Counted from the stretch's first letter, positions 1 to 9,061 are shown. The stretch is DNA of 64,000 bases from Comamonas sp. (GCA_015478895.1 JADMKK010000025.1:1-64000), one strand, 5' to 3'. Notes: generated from the letters alone by a model not told the origin. Made by a program: numbers and translations.

Positions 1-1
1 C

Positions 2-349
2 GGCCACGCTGCAGGCGATGCCATGCTGCGCCGCATTGGGGAGGTACTGACCAAGGCCATTGAATCCCCCAGTTGCGCGGCACGCATTGGTGGCGATGAA
101 TTCATTGTGCTGCTGCCAGCCACCGACGAACGCGGCGCACTCTTGGTGCAAGAACGCATTTTGTCGATGCTGGAGCTCAATAACCAGTTCTACCCCGGGC
201 AAACTATCCATGTGGCGATGGGCGCTGCCTGTGGCTACGAGGGAGACTCCATGGAAGCTGTAGTACACCGCGCTGACCAAGCCATGTATGCCGAGAAGAT
301 TCGCTTTTACCAATCTCGCAAGATAGATCGGCGAATGAATTCTGTTTGA
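2..349 (+). CDS. GGDEF-domain protein, C-terminal part (5' end outside window)
   Basis: This is the C-terminal half of a diguanylate cyclase domain; the reading frame is already open at base 2. The signature RIGGDEF is intact, so the domain could make cyclic di-GMP from two GTP. The upstream GHAAGDAML segment and the downstream ADQAMYAEK segment are the usual GGDEF flanks. The position of the inhibitory RxxD site is not conserved in the visible part. No domain follows GGDEF, and the protein ends 30 residues after the last helix. Any sensor region lies outside the window. Confidence 0.9.
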   Translation, partial: GHAAGDAMLRRIGEVLTKAIESPSCAARIGGDEFIVLLPATDERGALLVQERILSMLELNNQFYPGQTIHVAMGAACGYEGDSMEAVVHRADQAMYAEKIRFYQSRKIDRRMNSV

Positions 350-379
350 ACGCCGCAAGGCTAGCGACTAAGAAAAGAT

Positions 380-1028
380 TTGCCTTTATCACCGTTACCA
401 GGTTCCGCACCTACTGCGCAGCCGGAGCATCGACCGCTTTGCACCATGTGTTTGCGCCCCCAGCGTGCCTGCCTGTGCGCCTGCGTGCGCACCGTCACCA
501 GCAATGTCCAGTTGCTGATCTTGCAGCACCCTCAGGAAGAAGGTCATGCCAAAAACACACTTGCACCGCCCTTGGCCTCACCAGCCTGCACACGCGTTGG
601 TGCGCCCGGTGCTGCTGTACCCACCCACGCCGCCCGATCCGCAGCTGCCTGTGATTGCGCCGCCCGCCCTGCCCCAGTTCTGGCTGGAGCAGCCGCAGGC
701 GCTGCGTTTGGTGGTAATTGATGGCACATGGCGCAAAAGCCGAAAAATGCTCTACCTCAACCCTGCGTTGCAAACCCTGCCGCGCTTGACCCTGCACGAG
801 GTGCCGCAGGGGCGATATGCCATTCGCAAGGCACATTTGCCGGGCCAACTGTCAAGCTTTGAGGCAGCGGTGCTGGCGCTGGCACAGCTACACGATTGGG
901 ATACAGCCCATCCTGCGCGCCAGCAACTGATGCAAAGCTTTGATGCCGCGATCCACCAGCACCAAGCCTTGCAGACCGCAGACGCTCGCACTGGCCGTGG
1001 CCCCCACGGCGCTGAATCAGCCGGCTAA
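380..1028 (+). pseudogene. DTW-domain tRNA-uridine aminocarboxypropyltransferase, frame-disrupted
   Basis: Two halves of one DTW (TapT/YfiP-type) protein lie in different frames. Frame 2 from a TTG at 380 gives the cysteine-rich start CTMCLRPQRACLCAC and then LLILQHPQEEGHAKNT. Frame 3, from about base 600 to 1028, gives RPVLLYPPTP, the family hallmark DGTWRKSRKMLYLNP and RYAIRKAHLPGQLS. Between them (about 555-600) frame 1 holds a fragment, ALGLTSLH, that fits the missing stretch, and the linker looks shorter than in relatives I remember. The simplest reading is a small deletion plus frameshift(s), so the acp3U47-type tRNA modification would be lost. A sequencing error is the alternative. The C-terminal piece alone (546-1028) has an ATG but lacks the Cys motif. 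Confidence 0.7.
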
Positions 1029-1044
1029 GCCCACGTAGCAGTCT

Positions 1045-1416
1045 TCAGCATTGGTAGGCGCCCACGGGCCGGGTTTGCAGCGGGTGCAATGCCAAGCCTT
1101 CGCAGCGCATGCGCAAGACACCGCCTTGCTCAAACTCCAGCTCCAGCGTGACGACGCCCAGCAATTCGCACGGCGCGGGCAGGCGCTGCAAACGCTGACT
1201 GGCATGCAGTACCACCCCTTGGCGCAGCCGCCCCATGCAAGACAAGGCTTCCAGCGAGTCCCAAGGCTCTACATGTTCTGCCGTCAACAGCAAAGGGGCC
1301 CACACTCTTTCCTGCGAAGCGGTATCGATGAGCTGTGCCGCAGAAAAGCGCAGTTGCAACTGCCCTTGCTCCCAGACGCATTGGGCGACTTCTGAATCAG
1401 CGAATTCAAAATGCAT
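1045..1416 (-). CDS. hypothetical protein, 123 aa
   Basis: I do not recognise this family. The start is supported by an AGGAG sequence seven bases before the ATG on the minus strand. The product is soluble, with no signal peptide or membrane segment, and rich in Leu, Glu and Gln. Alternating hydrophobic residues suggest a beta-rich fold. It is convergent with the broken DTW gene and divergent from the BLUF gene, with which it shares a 119-bp intergenic region. Confidence 0.65.
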   Translation of the reverse strand: MHFEFADSEVAQCVWEQGQLQLRFSAAQLIDTASQERVWAPLLLTAEHVEPWDSLEALSCMGRLRQGVVLHASQRLQRLPAPCELLGVVTLELEFEQGGVLRMRCEGLALHPLQTRPVGAYQC

Positions 1417-1535
1417 GGTGGTCTCCTGCTGCTGGCGGCACTTCTCGTATACCGGGTTTACACATTGCGGCTTACCGCTTAGGCTTTATCTTGCCTCATG
1501 GATTTACTTCCTGGTGCCTTAACCAAAGGAGTGAT

Positions 1536-1952
1536 ATGCCAGCACAAAATAGCCTTTTGCATTGTTTTCTATACCGCAGTCATTTGGCATCCAACACCGA
1601 TATTGCCTGCGTGGGGGACATTGTGAGAACAGCGCGCGCCTTCAATAAGACGCAAGGTATCACCGGAATTCTGGTGTTTGATGGTCAGCAATTTTGCCAA
1701 TACGTTGAAGGCCCACAGCCTGCCCTGTCTGCGTTGATAGACCAGATTGGCCGCGATCCGCGCCATACGCGCTTTACCCCGTTGCACTCCTCAGAATGCC
1801 CCAGCCCGCGACGTTTTGCCAGCTGGGCCATGGCCTATGTGCTGACGGACGACGAGGACGACGCCGATCCTCTGGCAAGCTTGAGCCGACTGGAAGGCAC
1901 CTGCATCATTGAAAAGCTGCAGGCATTGATTCCTAAGCTGGATATGGCCTGA
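1536..1952 (+). CDS. BLUF-domain blue-light photoreceptor
   Basis: This 138-residue protein is little more than a BLUF domain, which binds FAD and senses blue light. Key residues are in place: Tyr13 (FLYRS), Asn37 (ARAFNKTQGITG), Gln55 (FCQYVEGP) and Trp97 (SWAM), followed by two C-terminal helices. The ATG at 1536 is preceded by AAAGGAG, so the longer upstream frame was not used. No output domain is fused, so signalling must go through a partner protein. The 3' end overlaps the convergent LysR gene by 20 bp. Confidence 0.9.
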   Translation: MPAQNSLLHCFLYRSHLASNTDIACVGDIVRTARAFNKTQGITGILVFDGQQFCQYVEGPQPALSALIDQIGRDPRHTRFTPLHSSECPSPRRFASWAMAYVLTDDEDDADPLASLSRLEGTCIIEKLQALIPKLDMA

Positions 1953-2877
1953 GCAGCGCCGCAGCGCTGGCCTCTTGCTCCAGCGCTTGCACCAGCCACT
2001 GCACCTCAGGTACATACGGCCGATGCATGGGCAACAGCATGTGCACCTGAAACGGAATGGAAAATGCCAGTGGCCTGACCACCATTGCAGGGCCTGCACA
2101 CGCACACGCCGTCAGCGGATTCACAATGGCCAGCCCCAGCCCATGCGCCACCATGGCACATACAGCCACGGCGCTGTGGGTCTCTAGCAGCATGTGCCGT
2201 TGCACACGGGCTTTGGCAAACACGGCATCAATCTGCCCGCGGTAAGGGTCTTCGCCCGCTAGGCTGATGAAGGATTCGCCTTCAAAGTCTTTGGCGCGCA
2301 GCAAGGGCTTGGTAGCCAAGGGGTGCGCAGCAGGCAACACCGCCACTTCATCCATGGCGGGCAAAGCGCTGATGCGGGTGCCCGGCGGCGCATCGGGCAA
2401 CTCAGTCAGCCCTAAGTCATAACGCTGCGCGGCCATCCACTCGTTGAGCAGTGGGCCTTCTTGCGTGGCCACACTGACCGCGATGGCTCCCTGCTCGCGC
2501 TGCAAACGCGCCAGCGCGCCCGGCAGCAGTGCATGGCTGAGCGCGGGCAGGCACAGCACGCTCAGGCTGGCTTGCTGCGGTTGGCCCAGCGCCATGGCGT
2601 GCTCGACCACGCGATCCAGCCCCTCCCAGCTGCGTTGTACCTCTTCCCACAAGCGCAGCGCGCGGGCATTGGCGCGCAGGCGGCTCTGGCTGCGCTCGAA
2701 CAGCTCGTAGCCCAGCAAATGCTCCAGGCGCGCCAGCTCCCGGCTGATGGTGGGCTGGGAAGTCAACAGCATCTGCGCCGCACCCGTGGCGCTGCCGGTG
2801 AGCATGAGGGCGCGAAACACCTCGATATGGCGGTGGGCAATGCGATCAGGGTTGGCGGGAATGGTCGATAAAGGCAT
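1933..2877 (-). CDS. lysR: LysR-type regulator, probably LysR activator of lysA
   Basis: This is a 314-residue LysR-family regulator. An N-terminal winged helix-turn-helix (residues 17-76, with TGSATGAAQMLLTSQPTISR as recognition region) precedes a periplasmic-binding-protein-like effector domain. It is divergent from the lysA gene at 3027 across a 149-bp gap. This matches the E. coli arrangement in which LysR activates lysA when diaminopimelate is present and lysine is scarce. The specific assignment rests on that context plus the NocR/LysR-like helix-turn-helix. The 3' end overlaps the BLUF gene. Confidence 0.85.
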   Translation of the reverse strand: MPLSTIPANPDRIAHRHIEVFRALMLTGSATGAAQMLLTSQPTISRELARLEHLLGYELFERSQSRLRANARALRLWEEVQRSWEGLDRVVEHAMALGQPQQASLSVLCLPALSHALLPGALARLQREQGAIAVSVATQEGPLLNEWMAAQRYDLGLTELPDAPPGTRISALPAMDEVAVLPAAHPLATKPLLRAKDFEGESFISLAGEDPYRGQIDAVFAKARVQRHMLLETHSAVAVCAMVAHGLGLAIVNPLTACACAGPAMVVRPLAFSIPFQVHMLLPMHRPYVPEVQWLVQALEQEASAAALLRPYPA

Positions 2878-2927
2878 GCTTCAAGCATATCCAAACTGAA
2901 TCAACCTCCCACGAATAAGCATTGGAC

Positions 2928-2942
2928 TGCATGCCTGATGCA
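2928..2942. promoter_or_regulatory. inverted repeat, candidate LysR operator
   Basis: TGCAT-GCCTG-ATGCA is a perfect 5-bp inverted repeat in the gap between divergent lysR and lysA. Dyads with short arms and a central spacer are usual for LysR-type sites, and the site lies about 85 bp before lysA. Assignment is by position only. Confidence 0.35.
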
Positions 2943-2969
2943 CGGCAAGATGGACGCTGTTTTTAACCA

Positions 2970-3016
2970 AATCAGCCTCTAGCCCTTATGCAGAAAGGGC
3001 GGACAGCTATTAATTT
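2970..3016. repeat. short palindromic intergenic repeat (CTAGCCCTT family)
   Basis: The sequence has the form CTCTAGCCCTT, short loop, AAGGGC, then AGCTATTAATTT. Related copies are at 5650, 17332, 42861 and 59521. It lies directly upstream of lysA and contains the ATG at 2988, which makes that upstream start suspect. Confidence 0.6.
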
Positions 3017-3026
3017 CACGAACACC

Positions 3027-4280
3027 ATGTCTTGCTCCTTCTCGCCTGAACAATTGTGGAACTTGGCCGATGAATTTGGCACCCCACTGTGGGTGTACGA
3101 CGCCCAAGTGATCCGTGCGCGCATTGCGCAGCTCAAAGCGTTTGACACCATCCGCTTTGCGCAAAAGGCGTGCTCCAACATCCACATCTTGAAGCTGATG
3201 CGCGAGCAAGGCGTGAAGGTAGATGCCGTCTCGCGCGGTGAAATCTTGCGTGCCCTGGCTGCAGGTTATGTCGCGGGTGGCGAGCCGTCGGACATTGTTT
3301 TTACTGCCGACGTGATGGACGAAGCCACGCTGGCTACGGTGGTGGAGTACAAGGTGCCGGTGAATGCTGGCTCCATCGACATGTTGCACCAATTGGGTCA
3401 AGCCTCACCCGGGCACCCGGTGTGGTTGCGCATCAACCCCGGGTTTGGCCACGGTCACAGCAACAAGACCAACACCGGCGGCGAGCACAGCAAACACGGC
3501 ATCTGGCACACCGAGCTGAATGCGGCACTGGACGCGATTGCCGCAGGCAGCCTGCATCTGTCCGGCCTGCACATGCACATTGGCTCGGGCGTGGACTACG
3601 CACACCTGCAGGAAGTCTGTGGTGCGATGGTGGCCTTGGTCAAACGCGCCAAAGACCATGGTCACGATCTCCAAGCCATTTCGGCAGGTGGCGGCCTGTC
3701 CATTCCCTACCGCGAAGGCGAAGCTCGCATTGACACCGCCCACTATCACGGTCTGTGGGATGCGGCGCGCAAGCAGGCCGAGGCCATCATCGGCCACAAG
3801 TTGGGCCTGGAGCTGGAACCGGGCCGCTTTTTGGTGGCTGAATCTGGCGTACTGCTGGGCACGGTGCGCGCCACCAAGGCCGCAGGCAACAACCACTTCA
3901 TCTTGGTCGATACCGGTTTTAACGAACTAATGCGCCCCAGCATGTACGGCAGCTACCACGGCATGCACATTCAGCGCCGCGGCCAAGGTGTGCTGCCCGC
4001 CACACGCGAGAGCGTGGTAGCTGGCCCGCTGTGCGAATCAGGTGATGTATTCACCCAGGGCGATGGTGGCGTCGTGCTGCCCCGCAGCTTGGGCGATGCG
4101 CAGGTGGGCGACCTGCTGGTCATCCACAACACCGGCGCCTATGGCTCCTCCATGTCCAGCAACTACAACACGCGCCCGCTGGCCGCTGAAGTGCTGGTCG
4201 ATGGCGACAAGGTGCAGTTGATTCGCCGCCGCCAGACGGTCGAAGAATTACTGGCGCTGGAACTGGAGTTGGGCTTGTAA
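3027..4280 (+). CDS. lysA: diaminopimelate decarboxylase
   Basis: The enzyme decarboxylates meso-diaminopimelate to L-lysine, the last step of lysine synthesis, using PLP. At 417 residues it has full family length. The PLP lysine is Lys47 in RFAQKACSN. HGHSNKTNTGGEHSKHGIW, HMHIGSGVDY, EPGRFLVAESG, CESGDVF and GAYGSSMSSNYN mark the alanine-racemase-like barrel and the C-terminal dimer domain. As far as I can compare from memory it is strikingly like the enterobacterial LysA. The ATG at 3027 was chosen because homology starts there; the ATG at 2988 sits inside a repeat. The upstream ribosome site is weak. A terminator follows. Confidence 0.95.
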   Translation: MSCSFSPEQLWNLADEFGTPLWVYDAQVIRARIAQLKAFDTIRFAQKACSNIHILKLMREQGVKVDAVSRGEILRALAAGYVAGGEPSDIVFTADVMDEATLATVVEYKVPVNAGSIDMLHQLGQASPGHPVWLRINPGFGHGHSNKTNTGGEHSKHGIWHTELNAALDAIAAGSLHLSGLHMHIGSGVDYAHLQEVCGAMVALVKRAKDHGHDLQAISAGGGLSIPYREGEARIDTAHYHGLWDAARKQAEAIIGHKLGLELEPGRFLVAESGVLLGTVRATKAAGNNHFILVDTGFNELMRPSMYGSYHGMHIQRRGQGVLPATRESVVAGPLCESGDVFTQGDGGVVLPRSLGDAQVGDLLVIHNTGAYGSSMSSNYNTRPLAAEVLVDGDKVQLIRRRQTVEELLALELELGL

Positions 4281-4303
4281 AAGCTGTTTTTTTGCCTCTA
4301 CAC

Positions 4304-4337
4304 AAGCCCGGAACGCCCTGTGCGCCCGGGCTTTTTT
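4304..4337 (+). terminator. rho-independent terminator of lysA
   Basis: AAGCCCGG pairs with CCGGGCTT across a 13-base loop and is followed by a run of T, 24 bases after the lysA stop. Confidence 0.8.
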
Positions 4338-4432
4338 ATGGGCACTCGAAAGGCAGCGCAGCGCCTATTGCCGAGATTGCTGAAAATCACAAGTCCCTGC
4401 CCACTGCCCCACCGATCCTATTTTCTAGCCCC

Positions 4433-5578
4433 ATGAACACTGCATACACACTGACAGCAACCGACACCCTGGAAGAGGTTGATCCTGCAGCGTGGCAAGC
4501 CATGGCCCAGGACAACCCCTTTGTCAGCTACGGCTATCTGCGGCTGCTGCAAGACACTGGCTGTGTGCACCCTCGGCATGGTTGGTATGCGCAGTATTTG
4601 CTTTTGCACGATGGCGATACCTTGGTGGGAGCTGCGCCGTGTTTTTTCAAAACCCATTCGTGGGGCGAGTTTGTGTTTGACCAAGGCTGGGCGCAGGTCT
4701 TTGCCCAACATGGTCTGGATTACTACCCCAAGATACTGATCGCATCGCCCTTTACGCCCGTGCAGGGCCCGCGTCTGCTCGCGGTGAATGCACCAGCACG
4801 CCAGGCGCTGGCACAAGGCTTGCGCCAGTTTTGCGAGCAGTCCCAGGCTTCATCCGTGCACACCTTGTTTGCCTTGCAAGAGGATTTGCAAGCCCTGCAG
4901 CACGCAGGTTTCATGGTGCGCGAAGGGGTGCAGTTCCACTGGAAGAATGCGGGCTATGACAGTACCGACAGCTTCTTGTCTCAACTGTCGCAAGACAAGC
5001 GCAAGAAAATACGGCAAGACAGCAAATACGTGGCAGCAGCCGGCATCACCTACCGCTGGCTGGAGGGCGAGCAACTGCAGCCAGCGCACCTGACCTTTTT
5101 TTACACCTGCTACATCAACACCTATGCCGCGCACCACTCGCAGCCGTATGTGACCGAATCATTCTTTCAGCAAGCGCACGCGCAAGGGGTGCTGCACTGC
5201 GTGCTGGTGCTGGCGGAGCGTGATGGCCAACCGGTAGCCTGCGCGCTGAATGTCCGAGCAGGAGATACCTTGTATGGCCGCTACTGGGGCACGACCGAGT
5301 TCGCGCGCGGCCTGCACTTTGAGACGTGCTACATGCAGTCCATTGCCTACTGCATTGCGCACGGTTTGCAGGTCTTTGAAGGGGGTGCGCAAGGTGAACA
5401 CAAGATGGCGCGCGGCCTGTTGCCCGTGACCACCTACTCGGCCCACTACGTGGCCGATGCGCGTTTTGCGCACGCCATTGCCGATTTCCTGGAGCGCGAA
5501 ACCGCCGCTGTGGATGATTACGTGGAGCAATTGCAGGCGGTCAGCCCTTTCAAAGCTGCTGGCTTGAAGCTCATCTAA
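4433..5578 (+). CDS. FemAB/GNAT-like acyltransferase (DUF482 type)
   Basis: This 381-residue cytoplasmic protein belongs to the GNAT-superfamily group once labelled peptidoglycan biosynthesis protein (DUF482, COG3146). Diagnostic segments are DNPFVSYGYLRLLQDTGC near the N terminus, the basic LSQDKRKKIRQD in the middle, and FEGGAQGEHKMARGL near the C terminus. Members are thought to transfer an acyl or aminoacyl group, but no substrate is established, so none is given. It stands alone after the lysA terminator. The ATG at 4433 is where homology begins. Confidence 0.85.
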   Translation: MNTAYTLTATDTLEEVDPAAWQAMAQDNPFVSYGYLRLLQDTGCVHPRHGWYAQYLLLHDGDTLVGAAPCFFKTHSWGEFVFDQGWAQVFAQHGLDYYPKILIASPFTPVQGPRLLAVNAPARQALAQGLRQFCEQSQASSVHTLFALQEDLQALQHAGFMVREGVQFHWKNAGYDSTDSFLSQLSQDKRKKIRQDSKYVAAAGITYRWLEGEQLQPAHLTFFYTCYINTYAAHHSQPYVTESFFQQAHAQGVLHCVLVLAERDGQPVACALNVRAGDTLYGRYWGTTEFARGLHFETCYMQSIAYCIAHGLQVFEGGAQGEHKMARGLLPVTTYSAHYVADARFAHAIADFLERETAAVDDYVEQLQAVSPFKAAGLKLI

Positions 5579-5649
5579 CCGCGCTGGCGGGTTTGTATTA
5601 GGTCAGTGCCCATGCAGCGCACACCATGTTTAGCCACGAAAATTACAGA

Positions 5650-5700
5650 TTTTTTTGATAGCCACAAGCCCAGTCTGCGCTTGGGCTAGAGGCCAATTTT
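5650..5700. repeat. short palindromic intergenic repeat (CTAGCCCTT family)
   Basis: GATAGCCACAAGCCCA, an eight-base loop and TTGGGCTAGAGGCCAATTTT form an imperfect hairpin between the convergent acyltransferase and gpsA genes. It may also act as their terminator. Confidence 0.55.
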
Positions 5701-5702
5701 CC

Positions 5703-6719
5703 TTAAATATTTTCGTGCTTAGGGTCGCGTGCCATCAAGCGCTGCACCGCATCTTGTGGGGTGAGTTTGCCATCGAGCAGATCGACCACTGTGGCGGCAA
5801 TCGGCATCTCCACCCCCACTGCCTGCGCGCGCTGCACCACGGTGCGGGCGCTGTACACGCCTTCGGCGACGTGGCCCAGCGAATCCACGGCCTGCGCCAT
5901 CGTCATGCCTTGCGCGAGCAGTAGACCGACTTTACGGTTGCGCGAGAGGTCGCCGGTGGCCGTCAGCATCAAATCGCCCAAACCGGACAAGCCCATGAAG
6001 GTGTCAGCCTTGGCACCCAGTGCCACCCCCAGACGCGTCATCTCGGCCAGGCCGCGTGTGAGCAGGGCCGCACGGGCATTCAGGCCCAAGCTCAGGCCAT
6101 CGCACAGGCCTGCAGCAATCGCCATGACGTTCTTCACCGCGCCCCCGACTTCGACACCGACGATGTCTTCATTCGCATACAAGCGCAGTGGCCCAGTATG
6201 CAAAGCGTCCAACAAGGCCTTGCGCACGGCAGCGTGCTGACTGGCAGCCACCAACAAGGTGGGCTGGCCGTTGGCCACTTCCTGCGCAAAGCTGGGGCCA
6301 CTTAAAGCGCCGCAGGCCAGTTGCGGTGCCACCTGGGCACAGACTTCGTGGGGCATCAGGCCCACACCTGGCTGCCCGGCAGGTACGGCCTCAAAACCTT
6401 TGCACAGCCACGCCACTGGCGCTGGCACCTGCGCATCTGCCAGCGCTTGCAGCGTGCTGCGCAGTGCCGCCATGGGCGTGGCAATAATGATCAGATCCAT
6501 CCCCTGCACGGCCTGCGCCAACGGCGCTGCACTCACGCTTAATGCGTCAGGAAATGCCATACCCGGCAAATAGCGCACATTGCTGCGCGCCGCCTGCATC
6601 TCCTGCACCTGCTGCGCATTGCGTGCCCACAGCGTGACATGGTGCCCCGCCGTGTGGCGCGCTGCCCCAATCGCCAATGCCGTGCCCCACGCACCTGCCC
6701 CAATCACAATCAAATTCAT
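5703..6719 (-). CDS. gpsA: NAD(P)-dependent glycerol-3-phosphate dehydrogenase
   Basis: GpsA reduces dihydroxyacetone phosphate to sn-glycerol 3-phosphate for phospholipid synthesis. The 338-residue protein opens with the Rossmann motif [16 protein letters not shown]. It carries [18 protein letters not shown] and the catalytic region [19 protein letters not shown] with its lysine, followed by [19 protein letters not shown]. It lies downstream of secB in the conserved order rhodanese-grxC-secB-gpsA, as in E. coli, but a terminator-like hairpin separates it from secB. Confidence 0.96.
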   Translation of the reverse strand: MNLIVIGAGAWGTALAIGAARHTAGHHVTLWARNAQQVQEMQAARSNVRYLPGMAFPDALSVSAAPLAQAVQGMDLIIIATPMAALRSTLQALADAQVPAPVAWLCKGFEAVPAGQPGVGLMPHEVCAQVAPQLACGALSGPSFAQEVANGQPTLLVAASQHAAVRKALLDALHTGPLRLYANEDIVGVEVGGAVKNVMAIAAGLCDGLSLGLNARAALLTRGLAEMTRLGVALGAKADTFMGLSGLGDLMLTATGDLSRNRKVGLLLAQGMTMAQAVDSLGHVAEGVYSARTVVQRAQAVGVEMPIAATVVDLLDGKLTPQDAVQRLMARDPKHENI

Positions 6720-6764
6720 AGCTTCTAGCGTTTATAGGTATTGGCCTAAAGGCCAAAAAAGCAT

Positions 6765-6795
6765 AAAAAAAGGCCCCGCACGCGGGACCTCTTTT
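6765..6795 (-). terminator. terminator downstream of secB
   Basis: On the minus strand AGGTCCCGC and GCGGGGCCT pair around a short loop and are followed by seven T, just after the secB stop. Confidence 0.75.
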
Positions 6796-6830
6796 GTAGC
6801 ACGCCGCAAGGCAGGGCCGTATGACAGTAC

Positions 6831-7289
6831 TTACTGCACTGTGCCTTCGGTGGGCGCGGCAGCAGCGGCAGCATTTTGCTGCTCGTACATGGCCTGGAAG
6901 TTGATTTCCGCCAGATGCACAGGTGGAAAACCAGCGCGCGTGACGATGTCGGCCACGGAAGCGCGCAGGTAAGGGTAGATGATTTGCGGGCAAGCCACAC
7001 CAATCACACCACCCATCTGCTCTTCAGGAATGTTGCGGATTTCAAAGATGCCGGCTTGCTTGGCTTCTACCAGGAACAAAGTCTTGTCTTCGATCTTGGT
7101 TTGCACCGTAGCGGTGACAGCCACTTCAAAAACGCCTTCGGCTACGGGGGTAGCTTCTACGCCCAGCTGAATATCGACATTGGGCTGCTCTTGCTGCAGC
7201 AAGATAGCGGGGGAATTGGGTTGCTCCAGCGACAGATCCTTCAGATAAACGCGTTGGATCTGGAAGACGGGAGTGGCTTGTTCGGACAT
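6831..7289 (-). CDS. secB: protein-export chaperone SecB
   Basis: SecB is a cytoplasmic tetrameric chaperone that holds precursor proteins unfolded and hands them to SecA. The 152-residue product has the family core [45 protein letters not shown] and [20 protein letters not shown]. The last stretch precedes an alanine-rich tail, the usual variable C terminus. It is downstream of grxC. Confidence 0.97.
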   Translation of the reverse strand: MSEQATPVFQIQRVYLKDLSLEQPNSPAILLQQEQPNVDIQLGVEATPVAEGVFEVAVTATVQTKIEDKTLFLVEAKQAGIFEIRNIPEEQMGGVIGVACPQIIYPYLRASVADIVTRAGFPPVHLAEINFQAMYEQQNAAAAAAPTEGTVQ

Positions 7290-7323
7290 GGTGTCAGTCT
7301 TTCTTTCGCAAAGCAGCGGTCAT

Positions 7324-7359
7324 AAAAAGGCCCGCTGTGCAGTGGCTGCAACAGCGGGC
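7324..7359 (-). terminator. terminator downstream of grxC
   Basis: GCCCGCTGT and ACAGCGGGC form a perfect nine-base stem. Read on the minus strand it is followed by T residues. It sits between the grxC stop and the secB start. Confidence 0.75.
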
Positions 7360-7403
7360 ACTTAACCCGATCATTATGCAGGTACGCGGCCTGCATGAAA
7401 ACC

Positions 7404-7661
7404 TCAGGCGTTGAGCAAAGGCAGCAACTCACCTTTGGCATCCAGCGCCATCAAATCATCGCAGCCGCCCACGTGCGTGGCGCCCACAAAAATCTGCGGC
7501 ACCGAGCGGCGACCTGTGATCTCCATCATCTCGCTGCGCGCTGCAGGGTCGAGATCAATGCGGATTTCTTCAATTTGCTCAACGCCCTTGGACTTGAGCA
7601 CTTGCTTGGCGCGCACGCAATAAGGGCAGACGGCAGTGGTGTACATCTTGACGGCTTGCAT
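7404..7661 (-). CDS. grxC: glutaredoxin 3
   Basis: This 85-residue dithiol glutaredoxin reduces disulfides with glutathione. The active site CPYC is at residues 12-15. The TGRRSVPQIFV stretch with its cis-proline and the GGCDDLMAL glutathione-binding stretch are typical. It lies in the conserved cluster with the rhodanese, secB and gpsA. Confidence 0.95.
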   Translation of the reverse strand: MQAVKMYTTAVCPYCVRAKQVLKSKGVEQIEEIRIDLDPAARSEMMEITGRRSVPQIFVGATHVGGCDDLMALDAKGELLPLLNA

Positions 7662-7700
7662 GAAGAAATGTCCTCTCTAATCAAAAAAACAGGGGCCCAC

Positions 7701-7724
7701 AAAAAAGGGGCCACGCGGCCCCTT
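7701..7724 (-). terminator. terminator downstream of the rhodanese gene
   Basis: GGGGCC-ACGC-GGCCCC is a perfect hairpin. On the minus strand it is followed by six T, between the rhodanese stop and the grxC start. Confidence 0.75.
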
Positions 7725-7757
7725 GCATACTATGGCAGTTGGATTAATCCAGCCGAA

Positions 7758-8165
7758 TCAGGCTTTATCCACGGGCAGGTTGGCCTCGCGCCATGCCTTC
7801 ATGCCACCGGCCATGGCCTGCGCTTTTTCGTAGCCCAGTTTCTTGGCTTGGGCTTCAGCACGCACGCCGCGTGCGCCTTTTTCACATACCAAAATCACCG
7901 GCAAGGCCTTGTTTTTCACGATGGCTGGCAGGCGCTCGTCGATCTGTGCCAAAGGAATGTTCTTGGCATTGGTGATGTGGCCTTTCACATATTCTTCAGG
8001 CTCGCGCACGTCCACGATCACCGCTTTTTCACGGTTGATCTTGAGCACAGCGTCATTGGGCTGCAGCGAACCTGCGCCTGCGCTCTTGAGAGTCGGCACC
8101 AGCAACAGGCCACCCGAGACCACCGCCAGCAAAATTAAGTACCAGTTTTCAACGAAGAAATTCAC
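7758..8165 (-). CDS. membrane-anchored rhodanese-like protein (YibN type)
   Basis: The protein is 135 residues with an N-terminal membrane anchor (NFFVENWYLILLAVVSGGLLL) followed by one rhodanese domain: VIVDVREPEEYVKGHI, then the active loop with cysteine in VILVCEKGARG. Rhodaneses transfer sulfane sulfur, but the physiological partner of YibN-type proteins is not firmly known. A GTG start at 8165 was chosen because AAGGA lies five bases before it and the anchor starts there; the frame is open 22 codons further up. First gene of the rhodanese-grxC-secB-gpsA group. Confidence 0.88.
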   Translation of the reverse strand: MNFFVENWYLILLAVVSGGLLLVPTLKSAGAGSLQPNDAVLKINREKAVIVDVREPEEYVKGHITNAKNIPLAQIDERLPAIVKNKALPVILVCEKGARGVRAEAQAKKLGYEKAQAMAGGMKAWREANLPVDKA

Positions 8166-8317
8166 GTCAGTCCTTGGGAATTGGCAAAGCAAAACCTGCG
8201 ATTTTAGGGGCAGTCCACCCACCGACCGCATTGCAGGCCTAGCGCGCCTTGCGCAGCGTCCTAAAATAGGTGGTTCAGCCTTTCCTCCAACCTTTGTGTT
8301 TTGCCCAGAAAGTAGCC

Positions 8318-9061
8318 ATGTACAAGCTCGTACTGATCCGCCACGGTGAGTCCACCTGGAACCTTGAAAACCGCTTCACCGGCTGGACCGATGTCGACCT
8401 GACCGCTACTGGAGTGGCACAGGCCAAGAAGGCTGGCCAATTGCTCAAGGCTGAGGGTTACGAGTTCGATGTCGCCTACACCTCCGTGCTGCAACGCGCC
8501 ATCAATACACTATGGTATGCGCTTGATGAGATGAAGTGCACCTGGTTGCCGGTCAACAAAGACTGGCGTTTGAACGAGCGCCACTACGGCGGCCTGCAAG
8601 GTTTGAACAAAGCCGACATGGCCAAGCAGTACGGTGACGAGCAAGTTTTGGTCTGGCGCCGCAGCTACGACACACCGCCACCCGCACTGGAAGCTACCGA
8701 CGCCCGCAGCGAGCGCAGCGACCGCCGCTACGCCGATTTGCAGCCTGAGCAAATCCCATTGACAGAGTGCCTGAAAGACACTGTGGCCCGCGTTGTACCG
8801 TTTTGGACCGACACACTGGCCCCCCAGATCAAGTCTGGCAAACGTGTGGTGTTGTCAGCGCATGGCAACTCGATTCGCGCACTGGTCAAGTACCTGGACA
8901 ATATTGCCGACGATGCCATCGTGGGCGTGAACATTCCCAACGGTATTCCGCTGGTCTATGAACTCGACGAAAACCTCAAACCTATTCGCAGCTACTACCT
9001 GGGCGATGCGGAGGCCGCCGCCAAAGCTGCAGCTGCCGTAGCAGCGCAAGGCAAAGCCTGA
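8318..9061 (+). CDS. gpmA: 2,3-bisphosphoglycerate-dependent phosphoglycerate mutase
   Basis: GpmA interconverts 3- and 2-phosphoglycerate in glycolysis and gluconeogenesis through a phosphohistidine. The 247-residue product has the catalytic motif [10 protein letters not shown] (His at residue 8), [27 protein letters not shown] and the second catalytic histidine in [16 protein letters not shown]. An Ala-rich tail ends the protein. The ATG at 8318 gives exactly the usual family length. Confidence 0.97.
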   Translation: MYKLVLIRHGESTWNLENRFTGWTDVDLTATGVAQAKKAGQLLKAEGYEFDVAYTSVLQRAINTLWYALDEMKCTWLPVNKDWRLNERHYGGLQGLNKADMAKQYGDEQVLVWRRSYDTPPPALEATDARSERSDRRYADLQPEQIPLTECLKDTVARVVPFWTDTLAPQIKSGKRVVLSAHGNSIRALVKYLDNIADDAIVGVNIPNGIPLVYELDENLKPIRSYYLGDAEAAAKAAAAVAAQGKA

